DNA from: Endozoicomonas sp. ISHI1
Lineage (GTDB): Bacteria; Pseudomonadota; Gammaproteobacteria; Pseudomonadales; Endozoicomonadaceae
Direction of reading: 5' to 3'
Length of the DNA stretch: 64,000 bases
Assembly (NCBI RefSeq): GCF_024606225.1
Contig: NZ_JAGRPU010000001.1
Coordinates: 62,001 to 126,000, forward strand
Shown: positions 16,491-26,341 of the stretch, piece by piece
Numbering within the stretch: the stretch's first letter is position 1
Layout of the letters: every line of letters starts with the position of its first letter
Program-made: the position numbers and the translations under genes
The notes under the pieces: generated by a model
Told to the model about the DNA's origin: nothing
The model's database searches: none
Seen by the model: the letters and a program-made list of their open reading frames with translations, nothing else

Positions 16491-18119
16491 ATGGATCAAT
16501 TACCACCATATCAGGGACAAAGTCCCAAACCGAACAGCGTTGAAGCCAGCACTTTAGATTACACTGCCATGAGTCAAGGCAATGCCTACGGCAAAACCGT
16601 CAGCCTTTTCAGAGGTGGGCCATCTGGGGTCAGTCAGGCAGATTTCACATCCGATCCTGCAGCAAGACAAAAAGATCAAAAAGAGACCGGAATTTCCTCC
16701 AGAGCAGTTGCTTTTGGTGTAAACGCTTTTGAAGCGGCTGAGCGCAAACCAAAACTGGACTTTACCGATTTAAAAAGTATTGTCCCTATTTACTGTCAAG
16801 GGATTTTTAAGGCAGAAGCTCATCCCGGCAAGAAGTCTGAGGTTAGTAGTAGACCAACTGAATGCCGTGATATTTGCGATATTTCAGAAGACTCAATAGT
16901 TGGATTAATCAATTATCATAAGTATATGGTTAAGCCTAAAGATCGCTTAGCCGGTGACGTCGTAACATATGTTCCATTATTGTCGTCAGAGTTTGATAAG
17001 GTTCGCAGTTTTCTTGAGGACGACTTAAATCTTGATCCAAAAGACACTGTTATCATTGATGCAGGATCAGGGCCTTTTTGTTATCACAGTGCGCTATTTG
17101 CCGTGGCTGGCTTTACTGTAAGACCTTACGACTATTCACCTGCCCGAAGTCTTTACTGTAAAGAAGATCATGGCGTAGCAGAGAAAAATCTTTCTCCATT
17201 TCTTAAGGTCAATGATAAAGATTTGACGAGCGATGATATCACTCCCTCGTTTTTTGATAAGAACTCAGTATTATTTATGAGTTTCCCTGACCTGCCAGGG
17301 CATCCTATTAGCTTGCCTCTGGTAAAAAAATACACTGAATCGGAAGCATTGAATAAAGTAGTTGTTCTTCTTATTGGCATTGATGACGAACATGAGTGTA
17401 ACTTTGGTTCCGTGTCAAAAGAGACAATGGATTTTCTCAAAGAAAACTATGAATTACGTTGTAATTGTCCTACGCGAGGGGTTTTGTTACAGAGTTCACT
17501 GGCGCAAATCTATGTGAAGAGAGGAGTCAATCGCGCAGATTTCACATCGTGTCCCGTAACAAGGAAAAACACGAATATCGCTAAAGATAGAATGCGTAAA
17601 GCTTTCATAGATCTAGAAAAACAAAATTTTGGACATGCGGAAGGATTATTCCGAGAACTCTTGAGCGAAGACCCGCTTCAGCTGAATGATAGTGAATGCC
17701 AAAACATTTTCATAGGGCTTGCAAGTTCGCTTAAAGAGCAAACCCATGAAAAAAAGATGCAAGCCTCCTTTATTCTGGAAAAACTAAGGTTGATAACGAT
17801 AGACTCGCTAAATAAATTCGGAGCCTCAACTATTCCCAAGCTTGACCTGGCCCTGAGACTTTGTGAACAGGCACTGGGACGGTACTGTGTGGCTGAAGCA
17901 CGGCTGTTGGCCTTGAGAAATAAAGAACCCGATGCCAATGAGAGCGCACAATGTGAGCCATCTGGCAATTTTGACTTTGACCAGGCTCAGGTAAAAGTGT
18001 GGAAGTTGATGCATAAATATGAATTGGCTGAAAAACTGCAGCAAAACATGATTGGCAAGCTTCCGGGTGACAGTGAGAGCAACCCAAGCCAGTCCGCTGA
18101 TAACGATCGCCCTGAATAA
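16491..18119 (+). CDS. Methyltransferase-fold protein, candidate effector
   Basis: 542 residues. I start it at ATG 16491 (MDQLPP), parallel to the paralogue's MDRLAN and 9 nt after GGAG; an earlier in-frame ATG at 16476 overlaps that ribosome site. The N-terminal 100 residues are low-complexity without a signal peptide. Residues about 185-345 look like a class I SAM-dependent methyltransferase: VIIDAGSGPF (187-196) is motif I, followed by GFTVRPYDYS as the strand ending in an acidic residue. The C-terminal third is helical, TPR-like (RKAFIDLEKQNFGHAEGLF), and ends in WKLMHKYELAEKLQQNM, shared with the gene at 15770. Two copies of a 39-bp repeat flank the central domain. Substrate and role are unknown. 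Confidence 0.65.
   Translation: MDQLPPYQGQSPKPNSVEASTLDYTAMSQGNAYGKTVSLFRGGPSGVSQADFTSDPAARQKDQKETGISSRAVAFGVNAFEAAERKPKLDFTDLKSIVPIYCQGIFKAEAHPGKKSEVSSRPTECRDICDISEDSIVGLINYHKYMVKPKDRLAGDVVTYVPLLSSEFDKVRSFLEDDLNLDPKDTVIIDAGSGPFCYHSALFAVAGFTVRPYDYSPARSLYCKEDHGVAEKNLSPFLKVNDKDLTSDDITPSFFDKNSVLFMSFPDLPGHPISLPLVKKYTESEALNKVVVLLIGIDDEHECNFGSVSKETMDFLKENYELRCNCPTRGVLLQSSLAQIYVKRGVNRADFTSCPVTRKNTNIAKDRMRKAFIDLEKQNFGHAEGLFRELLSEDPLQLNDSECQNIFIGLASSLKEQTHEKKMQASFILEKLRLITIDSLNKFGASTIPKLDLALRLCEQALGRYCVAEARLLALRNKEPDANESAQCEPSGNFDFDQAQVKVWKLMHKYELAEKLQQNMIGKLPGDSESNPSQSADNDRPE
16629..16667 (+). repeat. 39-bp coding repeat module, copy 2
   Basis: Encodes VSQADFTSDPAAR near residue 47 of the methyltransferase-like protein. 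It shares GCAGATTTCACATC with the copy at 17526-17564, in the same reading frame. Confidence 0.6.
17526..17564 (+). repeat. 39-bp coding repeat module, copy 3
   Basis: Encodes VNRADFTSCPVTR at about residue 346, directly after the methyltransferase-like domain. Its first 10 bases (GTCAATCGCG) equal those of the copy at 15917, and its middle equals the copy at 16629. Confidence 0.6.
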
Positions 18120-18138
18120 AGATTGGAGAAAAATTTAA

Positions 18139-20988
18139 ATGGATATTTCATCTACGTCAAATCCAGGTGCAAACGCCCTGAATGAAAGTTTCTGGTTAGT
18201 AGGTGTAACTGACTCAGAGGAGAATGCTGCACCAACAACCGGAACTTTTCACTCACGAAAAACCACGAAAGAGCCACTTGGACTGCAGAATTTGAAGATC
18301 CGGGGATTTTCACAAAGGGAAATTAGTGCGGCAGAGAAAACACTTAAAGATAGAAACATCTCCCCCACCTATGAGGCCATATCCAACTTTTTGGGTGAAG
18401 GCTGGCGCAGTAACCGGTTTCCTCTTTTTCACCAGCTTAGTGAAGTCATTGAACAGACACCTGGCGTTCAGGGTAAAGCTCGGCTGGCCCAGACACTAAT
18501 AGAATTTGTAGGATCATTAAAAGATGATGCAGTTAGAGAACTCGACCAACATTATGCATCCTTGTGGCCCGATAGACAGGAAATTGCAACTATCGTTGAC
18601 CGCTGGCCTCCAGAGCTCAAAGAGCAAGCTCAATATATTAAAAGAAACTGGCCAGAACTGGTCGTAAAAGGCGACATGAAGTTTAACTTCGGTTCTACAA
18701 CAAAGGTCTGCTCCAGCCACTATCGAGGCTATAGAAAAGCACCATCAGAGTTAGGATATCTGGCATTTTTCCGTCTTATCAAAGACATCTGGTTCGATGC
18801 TCTAAAAACGGACAATGCATGCACCATGAACAGAGTCTGTCATCTGCTGATTTCTTTCACCAAGGAAATATCAGGCAATACCATCCTGTATGAAGGTGCC
18901 AGTCGAAAAGAACAATTCGAAAATGTCATTCAAAGAGAGCTGAAAAAAGGCATCTCATCGACCTATGATATCGGCGCTTTTGCTTTTCTGCTGGTCGCAA
19001 ATCCAGCATTATGGAGTGACCATAAACATGAGACGTTTCAGTTGATGACCAGCAGGGCTTTTAATAGCAAGGCCGATGAACTGGCTCACCTATATTCGCA
19101 CTGGCAGGAACCAGCTAAGCAAGATCAGGTCTGCAAAACTGTCGAGGCCGAGGTCATCCCTGAGATTGCCATTACCTTGCATTACCTTGGTAGCATTTAT
19201 AATTACCTGATGAGCTATAGATCACAGGTTACCTGGAGGAACAAAACACTCAATGAAGAACTAGCCAGTGGAGACTATTTCGACAGCACCACTAATCAGT
19301 TGGTGCACCCAATTCAAGTAGCTGAATGGAAAACATTACCCCCTCTTACTGAAGTAAAAGAAATACTTTCTCAATTTTATAACAATCCCAGCCATCAGAA
19401 ACTGTTTTTAGGAACAGAAGAATTCAAAGCATTCCAGCAAGAACAAAGGCGACTGAAAGCCAGACAACGGTTTGCTGAGGCCATTCAAACCACAACAAAT
19501 CAGATTAAAAAAGAGAGAGCAGACCTGATTAAAAAGCAGTTCAAAGAACAGGGATTTACAGCAAGAAAGGATGATCAGGGTAATATCAGCTATGGAGAGG
19601 CCTATTATCAAGCGCGCAAACAATACATGAGTCACCTTAAGGAGCAAAAACTGGCCGTTGAACAACACATTGGTGTCCCTATTCCTTTTAAAGTGACGGC
19701 TTTGCAGTTGAACCAGACGCTTGAGGCATTTGATGAATTACCCACTGCTGAGCAACGATACTGGAAAATGAGCCGAGCTTACGCTGAGAGCACTGCCATT
19801 CCAGAATTATTAGCTGACTTATCGCTGACGCAGGATTGGGAAGATACCGAGTCTTCGGGAATGCTGGCCCATGAACACGAAAAACTGAAGGAAAAACAAA
19901 GCAAATTTATCACTTGCCGCTGTTCAGAATGCACCGTCTGCGAAGCGACCCGTTATCTCTGTGAATGCCCGGATGGGTTGAACCAGAGAATTGCCAGAAG
20001 AGAGAACAAACAAAAAGATTACATCCTGAAAAAAAGAATTATTAAAAGCGTTGAGGCTTATTATGCTGAAAATTTCTGTAAAGAAGGAACCCCTGTGTTG
20101 GCGGAAGATAATCAGACAGCCATTCCCGCAGTACAGACGCAAAACCCGAAAAAGAGAAAACGCGAAAATTTCCTTGTTGATCGTGATATAAGCCCCCTTT
20201 CCCGTCCAGCTAAAATGCCTCGTTTTGAGCACACACTCACGGATGGAAGCCTGTGTGAGAAAAAGCACCACTCAGAATCCTTGATCGATAGGCACAAGCG
20301 CGATTTTATAACCAAGGTAATACATAAAAAAGTGTATTCTCCAGAAAAATTTCACCGGCGTCACCAACGATCAGCAGAGCCTGCCGGGCAACGAAAATAT
20401 AATAAAGTGCTGAGGCAACTCTATAAAAGCTATGCTGACAACCCCTCCTCCCGAATAAGCATTACTGAAATCCTTGACTGCTTTGATAAAAACCCGAAAC
20501 AGGCAATCGCTGCTGTTAACGATTTAAAGGAAAAACCACAAGAGATAAGGTCACTGTTTAAACCGGGCACTCTGGAGTTGGCTATACCTAAATCACTAAA
20601 GGCCATTCCATGTCAGGTGATCTATCACAATATTGAATCATTTAATAATCACCTCCATGATCTGGCAGCGGGAAAGGATAATAATTTCATTCCTCTGGAT
20701 AAAAGGAAAGTGAAGGGGTTATACCTCCATAAAACATTCTGCCTTGCCTGCCGGACTAATTTTGGCCAGAAGCGCGAGCTTCAGGCCCATTTAAAAGAGA
20801 CGCATCAGGCAACCATGGAGAACACGTTTGAGCGTATTCGAGCAGGGCGACTTGAGCCGACGAATGATGCCGCCATTGCCCCCCCTGAGTCGCCCATCGA
20901 AAATAGGGAGCCTCAAACCATTGAACAGATGCCCTTCGATCAGCGACTACAGGCAATCCCAGCGCTCTTCGAGCATGAAAGCGTATAG
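18139..20988 (+). CDS. Large protein with C2H2 zinc finger and NLS-like motif
   Basis: 949 residues, no overall family recognised. There is no signal peptide or membrane segment. A long helical, charged body (about 50-590) contains coiled-coil-prone stretches such as 430-520. A Cys-rich knot with seven cysteines follows (about 592-612), then a basic cluster PKKRKR (670-675) resembling the SV40-type nuclear localisation signal. Near the end, C868-x2-C871-x3-F875-x5-L881-x2-H884-x4-H889 fits the eukaryotic C2H2 zinc-finger consensus. The gene follows the methyltransferase-like gene by 19 nt with the same GGAGAAAAA ribosome site. A nucleus-targeted secreted effector is the most economical reading but is inference; a bacterial DNA-binding protein is the alternative. 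Confidence 0.7.
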   Translation: MDISSTSNPGANALNESFWLVGVTDSEENAAPTTGTFHSRKTTKEPLGLQNLKIRGFSQREISAAEKTLKDRNISPTYEAISNFLGEGWRSNRFPLFHQLSEVIEQTPGVQGKARLAQTLIEFVGSLKDDAVRELDQHYASLWPDRQEIATIVDRWPPELKEQAQYIKRNWPELVVKGDMKFNFGSTTKVCSSHYRGYRKAPSELGYLAFFRLIKDIWFDALKTDNACTMNRVCHLLISFTKEISGNTILYEGASRKEQFENVIQRELKKGISSTYDIGAFAFLLVANPALWSDHKHETFQLMTSRAFNSKADELAHLYSHWQEPAKQDQVCKTVEAEVIPEIAITLHYLGSIYNYLMSYRSQVTWRNKTLNEELASGDYFDSTTNQLVHPIQVAEWKTLPPLTEVKEILSQFYNNPSHQKLFLGTEEFKAFQQEQRRLKARQRFAEAIQTTTNQIKKERADLIKKQFKEQGFTARKDDQGNISYGEAYYQARKQYMSHLKEQKLAVEQHIGVPIPFKVTALQLNQTLEAFDELPTAEQRYWKMSRAYAESTAIPELLADLSLTQDWEDTESSGMLAHEHEKLKEKQSKFITCRCSECTVCEATRYLCECPDGLNQRIARRENKQKDYILKKRIIKSVEAYYAENFCKEGTPVLAEDNQTAIPAVQTQNPKKRKRENFLVDRDISPLSRPAKMPRFEHTLTDGSLCEKKHHSESLIDRHKRDFITKVIHKKVYSPEKFHRRHQRSAEPAGQRKYNKVLRQLYKSYADNPSSRISITEILDCFDKNPKQAIAAVNDLKEKPQEIRSLFKPGTLELAIPKSLKAIPCQVIYHNIESFNNHLHDLAAGKDNNFIPLDKRKVKGLYLHKTFCLACRTNFGQKRELQAHLKETHQATMENTFERIRAGRLEPTNDAAIAPPESPIENREPQTIEQMPFDQRLQAIPALFEHESV

Positions 20989-21024
20989 ATATGCGATCTA
21001 TCTGTATCTATCATGATGTAGAAA

Positions 21025-24000
21025 TCAGCGAACTGTACGAGCTTGCCATTTCCGGGAGATCATCAGTAAACAGGGGGTTACCAGCAGTGTTAACAGCGTG
21101 GCAAAGGTTAGCCCCCCTGCTATCGAGGTCGCCAGCTGATTCCACATCTGGGTGGAGGGCGCTCCAATCTCGATTGAATGGTCGAACATATTAATGTTCA
21201 TCGACAATACCATAGGCATCAGGCCCAATACGGTCGTGATGGTGGTCAGCATGACGGGTCTGAGACGCTGGGCACCGGTTCTGAGAACCGCTTCCCGGGT
21301 ACTGTGCCCTTCTTTTCTCAGACTGTTAAAGGTGTCAATCAAGACTATGTTGTTGTTCACAACAATACCCGCCAGGGCAATAATGCCGATGCCGCACATT
21401 ACGATGCCAAAGCTCTGATCGGTGATCATCAATCCAAGAAAGACACCCCCTGTGGCCAATATCACGGCTGACATGATTAATGCAGCCTGGTAGAAACTGT
21501 TGAACTGGGTTACCAGGATCATGGCCATGACAAACAGCGCAATACTGAATGCTTGCATCAGAAATTGTCCGCTCTCTTTCTGGTCCTCTTCTTCGCCCTT
21601 AAAGTCAAAGCTGACACCCTCGGCAAAATTGGCCGCTGCCAACTCCTGGGTCAACAAGGGGATTTGCTCTGAAAGCAGCGCTCCATCGATCAGGTCAGCT
21701 GAAAGTGTGATGGTTCGTTTACCGTCTATACGCTTGATGTTGTCGAGCTTGCTGCTGACTTCCCGTTCCGTATAGTTACCAATGGGCACCAGTCCGGAAG
21801 AGGTCATTAGACGCAGTTGGTCAATACTTTCCAAGTGTCGTTCACTTTCAGGGTAACGGATGCGTATGTCCACCTCATCGTCAGAATCATCAGGGCGATA
21901 GGAGCCCACTGTTAATCCGGATGTCACCATTCTTACCATGCTGCCAGTGGTTGCAACGTCGGCTCCGTAGCGAGCAGCTTCAGCACGATCAATACTCAGA
22001 CGCCATTCGTAACCGGGTGCAGTCCCTGAATCCTCAATATTGGTAAAAGAACCAACATTCTCGAGCAGGTTTCTTGCCTTAGCCACTGAATTGTAAAGAG
22101 TTTCGAGATTATCGGCTCTGACAATCAGCTCCAGAGGCTTACTGCCTGGAGGGCCATCCTTGACTCGTTCAACGGCTATATCCAGCCCCGGGAAAACGGC
22201 CAGTCTTTGCTCAGCATCCTGAGCTACGGCCAGTGTTGTGTCTCGGTATTGCCAGCCTTCAAGATTGATTCTTAATGTCCCCACAACCTGGTTATCTCCG
22301 GTTCTGGCATAAAGTGTTTTCATGCCAGGCAGGTCTAGCAGGCGGGTTTCTATCTTTTCCATCAAGGCATCTTTTTCATCAACAGAAAGGTTTCCTGAGT
22401 TCACTTTCACGGTGATGATGATGGCGTCAGTATCCACATCAGGGAAAAACTCGACGCCACGGGAAGTCTTAATAAAGAGCGTAAAAATCAGCACGACCGT
22501 CATGCAGGTAAAGAGTAAAACCCTGCCAGGGTTTTCTATCGCACGGGCTAAAACCGACACATATCGTCCGGTAAAGCCGGTTGTCTGAGCAAATTCGCCT
22601 GACTCAACAGCCATCATGGATGCTTTTTCTCTGGCACCCAGTGAGCGGGGTTTGCCAATCATGGCACCCAGGGTCGGGATGAAAATCAGGGCCATGATCA
22701 AAGAAGAAGCCAATGTGGCGATGAGAGTAAGGGGTAAGTACTTCATAAATTCCCCCATCATTCCCGGCCAGAACATCAGCGGAAAGAATGCTGCCAGTGT
22801 TGTGGCAGTAGAGGCAGTGATGGGCCAGGCCATTTTTCGAGAGGCTTCGAGATAAGCCTGTTGGCGATGAATCCCCTCCCCCATTCTTCTGTCAGCATAC
22901 TCAGTGACAACAATAGCGCCATCAACCAGCATGCCTACCGCCATAATCAGTGAGAAAAGCACGACCATATTAATGGTCAGGCCCATGATTTGCAGAATCA
23001 GGATGCCCGACAGGAATGAACCGGGTATTGCGATGCCCACCAGAAAGGCACTCCGAGCCCCAAGAGCACCAATAATAATGATAACTACGAGAATCACTGC
23101 AGACAGGACGTTGTTCTGCAAGTCAGTCACCATCCTTTTTACTTCTTCGGACTGATCACCCACGTAGTCCACTTTCAAGGTTCCGGGTCCCAATGCAATG
23201 CCTTGATTGATGATGGCCTTTGCGATTTCTATGGCTTCAATAATGTTCTCACCGGGTCGTTTTTTTATTTCCAGGGCAATACTGTTTTCGCCATTCAGGC
23301 GGGCATAACCGCCGCCCTCTTTAAACGTGCTCAGGACGGTAGCGATATCTGCAAAAGTCACCACCCGGTTCTCTTCTGCTTTTACCGGCTGGGAAAGAAT
23401 ATCCGCCGGCGTTTTGTAGACGGCAGGCACTTTAATGGAGTAGCTGCCCTGACCAGTATCCAAACTGCCTGCGGCAACCAGCTGATTATTCTGTGAAACA
23501 AGGTTAATGACATCAGCAGGAATCAGGCCATAACTTTCCAGTTTCATCGGATCGATAATGACGTCTACGACTTCTTCCCTGTCACCGGCGATGTCTACTT
23601 CCAGGATCTCCTTTCGGGCTTCCAGCTTATCCTTGAGAGCTCGTGCAATCTTTACCATGGCTCTTTCAGGAAGATGGCCAGAGAGGATAGCCGTTATCAC
23701 AGGGTTTACACTGGCCATGGTAATCTGTTCAATGACAGGCTCATCGGTACCGTCGGGCAGTTTACTTTTTGCCAGGTTTACTTTGTCGCGTACATCGGCG
23801 AGAGCTTTATCAAGCTCTACCCCAGCCTCAAACTCAAGCGTGACAGAGGCGTGGGATTGAGAAGCGGTTGCCGATAGCTCTTTGACGCCCTCAAGTCCCT
23901 GAAGCTCTTTTTCCAGAGGCAGGATCAGTAATCTTTCTGAATCTTCTGGTGAAATGCCTTCATAGTTAACGGAAACATAGACGTAGGGAATAGGAACATC

Positions 24001-24117
24001 AGGCGAAGATTCCCTGGGAATCGTCAGATAGGAGAGCATCCCTGAGATAAGAATCAGGAAAAACATCATCAGAACCGTACGACTGCGGTTCAGCGAAAGG
24101 CCAATCAGACTGCTCAT
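21025..24117 (-). CDS. RND family efflux permease
   Basis: 1030-residue inner-membrane pump of the resistance-nodulation-division superfamily, driven by proton import. It has an N-terminal helix (LNRSRTVLMMFFLILISGMLSYL), a large periplasmic loop, helices 2-6 with GMLVDGAIVVTEYADRR (the proton-relay aspartate in VDGAIVV, about residue 400), a second periplasmic loop and helices 8-12. The length is typical of AcrB/MexB-like and MMPL-free HAE-type pumps. Its start overlaps the stop of the adaptor gene by 4 nt. No outer-membrane channel gene is adjacent, so it must borrow a TolC-like protein. Substrate is unknown. Confidence 0.92.
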   Translation of the reverse strand: MSSLIGLSLNRSRTVLMMFFLILISGMLSYLTIPRESSPDVPIPYVYVSVNYEGISPEDSERLLILPLEKELQGLEGVKELSATASQSHASVTLEFEAGVELDKALADVRDKVNLAKSKLPDGTDEPVIEQITMASVNPVITAILSGHLPERAMVKIARALKDKLEARKEILEVDIAGDREEVVDVIIDPMKLESYGLIPADVINLVSQNNQLVAAGSLDTGQGSYSIKVPAVYKTPADILSQPVKAEENRVVTFADIATVLSTFKEGGGYARLNGENSIALEIKKRPGENIIEAIEIAKAIINQGIALGPGTLKVDYVGDQSEEVKRMVTDLQNNVLSAVILVVIIIIGALGARSAFLVGIAIPGSFLSGILILQIMGLTINMVVLFSLIMAVGMLVDGAIVVTEYADRRMGEGIHRQQAYLEASRKMAWPITASTATTLAAFFPLMFWPGMMGEFMKYLPLTLIATLASSLIMALIFIPTLGAMIGKPRSLGAREKASMMAVESGEFAQTTGFTGRYVSVLARAIENPGRVLLFTCMTVVLIFTLFIKTSRGVEFFPDVDTDAIIITVKVNSGNLSVDEKDALMEKIETRLLDLPGMKTLYARTGDNQVVGTLRINLEGWQYRDTTLAVAQDAEQRLAVFPGLDIAVERVKDGPPGSKPLELIVRADNLETLYNSVAKARNLLENVGSFTNIEDSGTAPGYEWRLSIDRAEAARYGADVATTGSMVRMVTSGLTVGSYRPDDSDDEVDIRIRYPESERHLESIDQLRLMTSSGLVPIGNYTEREVSSKLDNIKRIDGKRTITLSADLIDGALLSEQIPLLTQELAAANFAEGVSFDFKGEEEDQKESGQFLMQAFSIALFVMAMILVTQFNSFYQAALIMSAVILATGGVFLGLMITDQSFGIVMCGIGIIALAGIVVNNNIVLIDTFNSLRKEGHSTREAVLRTGAQRLRPVMLTTITTVLGLMPMVLSMNINMFDHSIEIGAPSTQMWNQLATSIAGGLTFATLLTLLVTPCLLMISRKWQARTVR

Positions 24118-25238
24118 GGTGTATCCCCTGCTAGCTTGTCTCTTTTAACAGCAAGAGTCTGCACAGGGTCAACAATTACCCGGTCCCCTTCTCTGACAAA
24201 ACCATGCCCTCGGGTGATGAGCCTGGCACTGGCAGGAATACCGGTAAGCCAGATACCGCTGGCTTCAGATTTGACAATATCGACGGCAGTGAAGTTCACC
24301 TGATCCCTTTCATCCACCCACTTGATGCCGGGATTACCGGTCTCATCCAGACTTAACAGGGCCGGTGAAACCTTGATGGCTTCAACTTGCTCCAGTTTAA
24401 GGTCAGCTTCAACACTCAAACCGGCTGGAGTCTCCATGGCTGTATTCGCCAGACTGAGTTCTACCTTAAAGGTTCGAGTGCCTGACTCAGCCAGTCGGGC
24501 GATGTTGCGAACTTCTGCAGAGGCTGTTTTTCCGGTAGCAAAACGGATATCTGCTCTGTCACCCAGGGTGACTGAAGCGATGTACGACTGGGGAACATTG
24601 ACAGAAACCACCAGAGGATCAAGATCGAGTATCTCAGCGACGGGTTTCCCCATTTCAATATAATCGCCCTGCTCAACAAACCGGTTGTTCAGGATGCCGG
24701 TCACCGGAGCACGGATTCGGGTGTTATCGAAATCGATTTGCAACGTTGAAAGCGCTGACCGAGCCTCACTCAGGGCCACTTCCAGTTGCGGTAACTCATT
24801 CTCAGCAATCAGGTTTTTAGTTTTCAGTGACAATGCCGAGTTATAGTCCAGCTCAGCTTTTCGGACTCTGGCTTTGGCAGCAGCAATCCGGGCCGGTAAT
24901 GCCCCCTCTTTTAAGGTGACGATAGCTTCTCCACTTTTTATGAACTGCCCTTTCTGACCCGATGCGGCCAGGACTCTGGCAGAAATTTCTGCACTGATCG
25001 TTACTATTCTGTCAGGCTGAGTTTCTCCAAATAAGGATAGGGTTCGGTGAATGGATTCAACGGGAAAAATTCTGGCTGAGACCCTGGCCAGTGGTAATTC
25101 GACAACAGGCTCGCTTTTCGCACGAAATGAGGAATTACCTTTATCGGACATGGAAGTTATATCCGCCGTCAGCAGATAGACGCCTAAAAGCCCCGCCATT
25201 CCTCCAGCAAGGATCCAGGATCGATTAATGTCAGGCAT
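24114..25238 (-). CDS. RND efflux periplasmic adaptor (membrane fusion protein)
   Basis: 374 residues. An N-terminal membrane anchor (AGGMAGLLGVYLL) is followed by a lipoyl-like half (about 60-100), a helical hairpin (KARVRKAELDYNSALSLK...), the second lipoyl half with FDNTRIRAPVTGILNNRFVEQGDYIEMG (about 165-195), and beta-barrel domains. This is the HlyD/AcrA layout. It links the inner-membrane pump encoded next (4-bp overlap) to an outer-membrane channel. It is the first gene of the pair, divergent from xthA; the 214-nt gap to xthA must hold both promoters, but none stands out. Confidence 0.9.
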   Translation of the reverse strand: MPDINRSWILAGGMAGLLGVYLLTADITSMSDKGNSSFRAKSEPVVELPLARVSARIFPVESIHRTLSLFGETQPDRIVTISAEISARVLAASGQKGQFIKSGEAIVTLKEGALPARIAAAKARVRKAELDYNSALSLKTKNLIAENELPQLEVALSEARSALSTLQIDFDNTRIRAPVTGILNNRFVEQGDYIEMGKPVAEILDLDPLVVSVNVPQSYIASVTLGDRADIRFATGKTASAEVRNIARLAESGTRTFKVELSLANTAMETPAGLSVEADLKLEQVEAIKVSPALLSLDETGNPGIKWVDERDQVNFTAVDIVKSEASGIWLTGIPASARLITRGHGFVREGDRVIVDPVQTLAVKRDKLAGDTP

Positions 25239-25452
25239 AGAGTGTTCGCAATGTGTCGTGATTGTTCCTATGATCTCGTACGGCCCTGTACGATTCTGTA
25301 ATAGAAACTATAAAGAAGCTGGGTGGTAAGCAGCAAGTAAAGGCCAATATTTTTCCATTCTCTGACCTTCGAGCCAGATGCTTCGGCTTATAACCCGAAG
25401 GCTTTTCAGCTATGATGCAGCTCATACTCCTCAAGGAAGCCGTTTCAAGGTC

Positions 25453-26271
25453 ATGAAAGTCATCACATTTAACGTCAATGGAATCCGTGTTCGCCTGCAT
25501 CAACTCAAGGCTCTGATCGAAAAGCATCAGCCGGAGGTCATTGGACTGCAGGAGATCAAAGTCACTGATGAAGATTTTCCCGTCGAAGCCATTGAAGCTT
25601 TGGGCTATCACGTTGAGTATTTCGGACAGAAAACACATTATGGTGTTGCTCTGATGAGTCGTCAGAAGCCTGTCAGGGTTGAGAAAGGTTTCAAAACTGA
25701 GGGTCCTGATGCCCAAAGACGCCTTATCACTGCAGAATATCAGACACGCAGCGGCCAATCCTTTACTGTCATTAATGGTTATTTCCCCCAGGGCGAGAGC
25801 CGTGACCACCCTACCAAGTTTCCTGCCAAACAAGCTTTTTATCAGGATCTGATGACCACCCTGGATACGGAGTATTCACCGGATCAACCTTTGCTGGTCA
25901 TGGGTGACTTCAATATCTCCCACAAAGATAGCGACATTGGTATTGGTCCCGAAAATGCAAAGCGCTGGTTAAAAACAGGGAAATGCAGTTTCCTGCCGGA
26001 AGAAAGAGAGTGGTTTGACCGTCTTCTGGCCTGGGGATTCACTGATTGCTTTCGTGTATGCCCTGAAAAGAGCAGTGAAGAACTCTATAGCTGGTTTGAC
26101 TACCGCAGTCGTGGATTTGACCGTGAGCCCAAAAGAGGCCTTCGAATAGACGGGGTTATCGCAACGGACTGCCTGATGAAGCACTTCAGGGCAACGGGCA
26201 TTGATTACGATATTCGTGGCCTGGAGAAACCTTCAGATCATGCCCCTCTCTGGGTGAAATTCGACCTCTGA
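25453..26271 (+). CDS. xthA: Exodeoxyribonuclease III
   Basis: AP endonuclease and 3'-5' exonuclease of base-excision repair. The 272-residue product starts at [12 protein letters not shown], which fits the family; a longer frame from 25378 adds 25 unrelated residues. Motifs: NVNGIR (Asn7), LQEIKV with the metal-binding Glu, [19 protein letters not shown] (catalytic Asp and Asn), [17 protein letters not shown], and the final SDHAPLW with the catalytic Asp-His pair. Similarity to E. coli XthA is obvious along the whole length. A terminator hairpin shared with the convergent gene follows. Confidence 0.96.
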   Translation: MKVITFNVNGIRVRLHQLKALIEKHQPEVIGLQEIKVTDEDFPVEAIEALGYHVEYFGQKTHYGVALMSRQKPVRVEKGFKTEGPDAQRRLITAEYQTRSGQSFTVINGYFPQGESRDHPTKFPAKQAFYQDLMTTLDTEYSPDQPLLVMGDFNISHKDSDIGIGPENAKRWLKTGKCSFLPEEREWFDRLLAWGFTDCFRVCPEKSSEELYSWFDYRSRGFDREPKRGLRIDGVIATDCLMKHFRATGIDYDIRGLEKPSDHAPLWVKFDL

Positions 26272-26291
26272 TTATCGTTGTCCGATACAAA

Positions 26292-26316
26292 ATAGCCTCT
26301 TACATCAAGAGGCTAT
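26292..26316. terminator. Bidirectional terminator, xthA / MOSC gene
   Basis: A perfect 10-bp stem (ATAGCCTCTT and AAGAGGCTAT) closes a 5-nt loop. It is followed by GGTATTTTATT on the plus strand and by TTTTG on the minus strand. It lies between the stops of two convergent genes. Confidence 0.75.
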
Positions 26317-26341
26317 GGTATTTTATTGATGTTCTTTGAGA

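Noticed and set aside
25231-25833. 200-codon minus-strand frame
   Set aside because: It is antisense to xthA and overlaps the start of the efflux adaptor gene. It has no ribosome site and no recognisable protein features.
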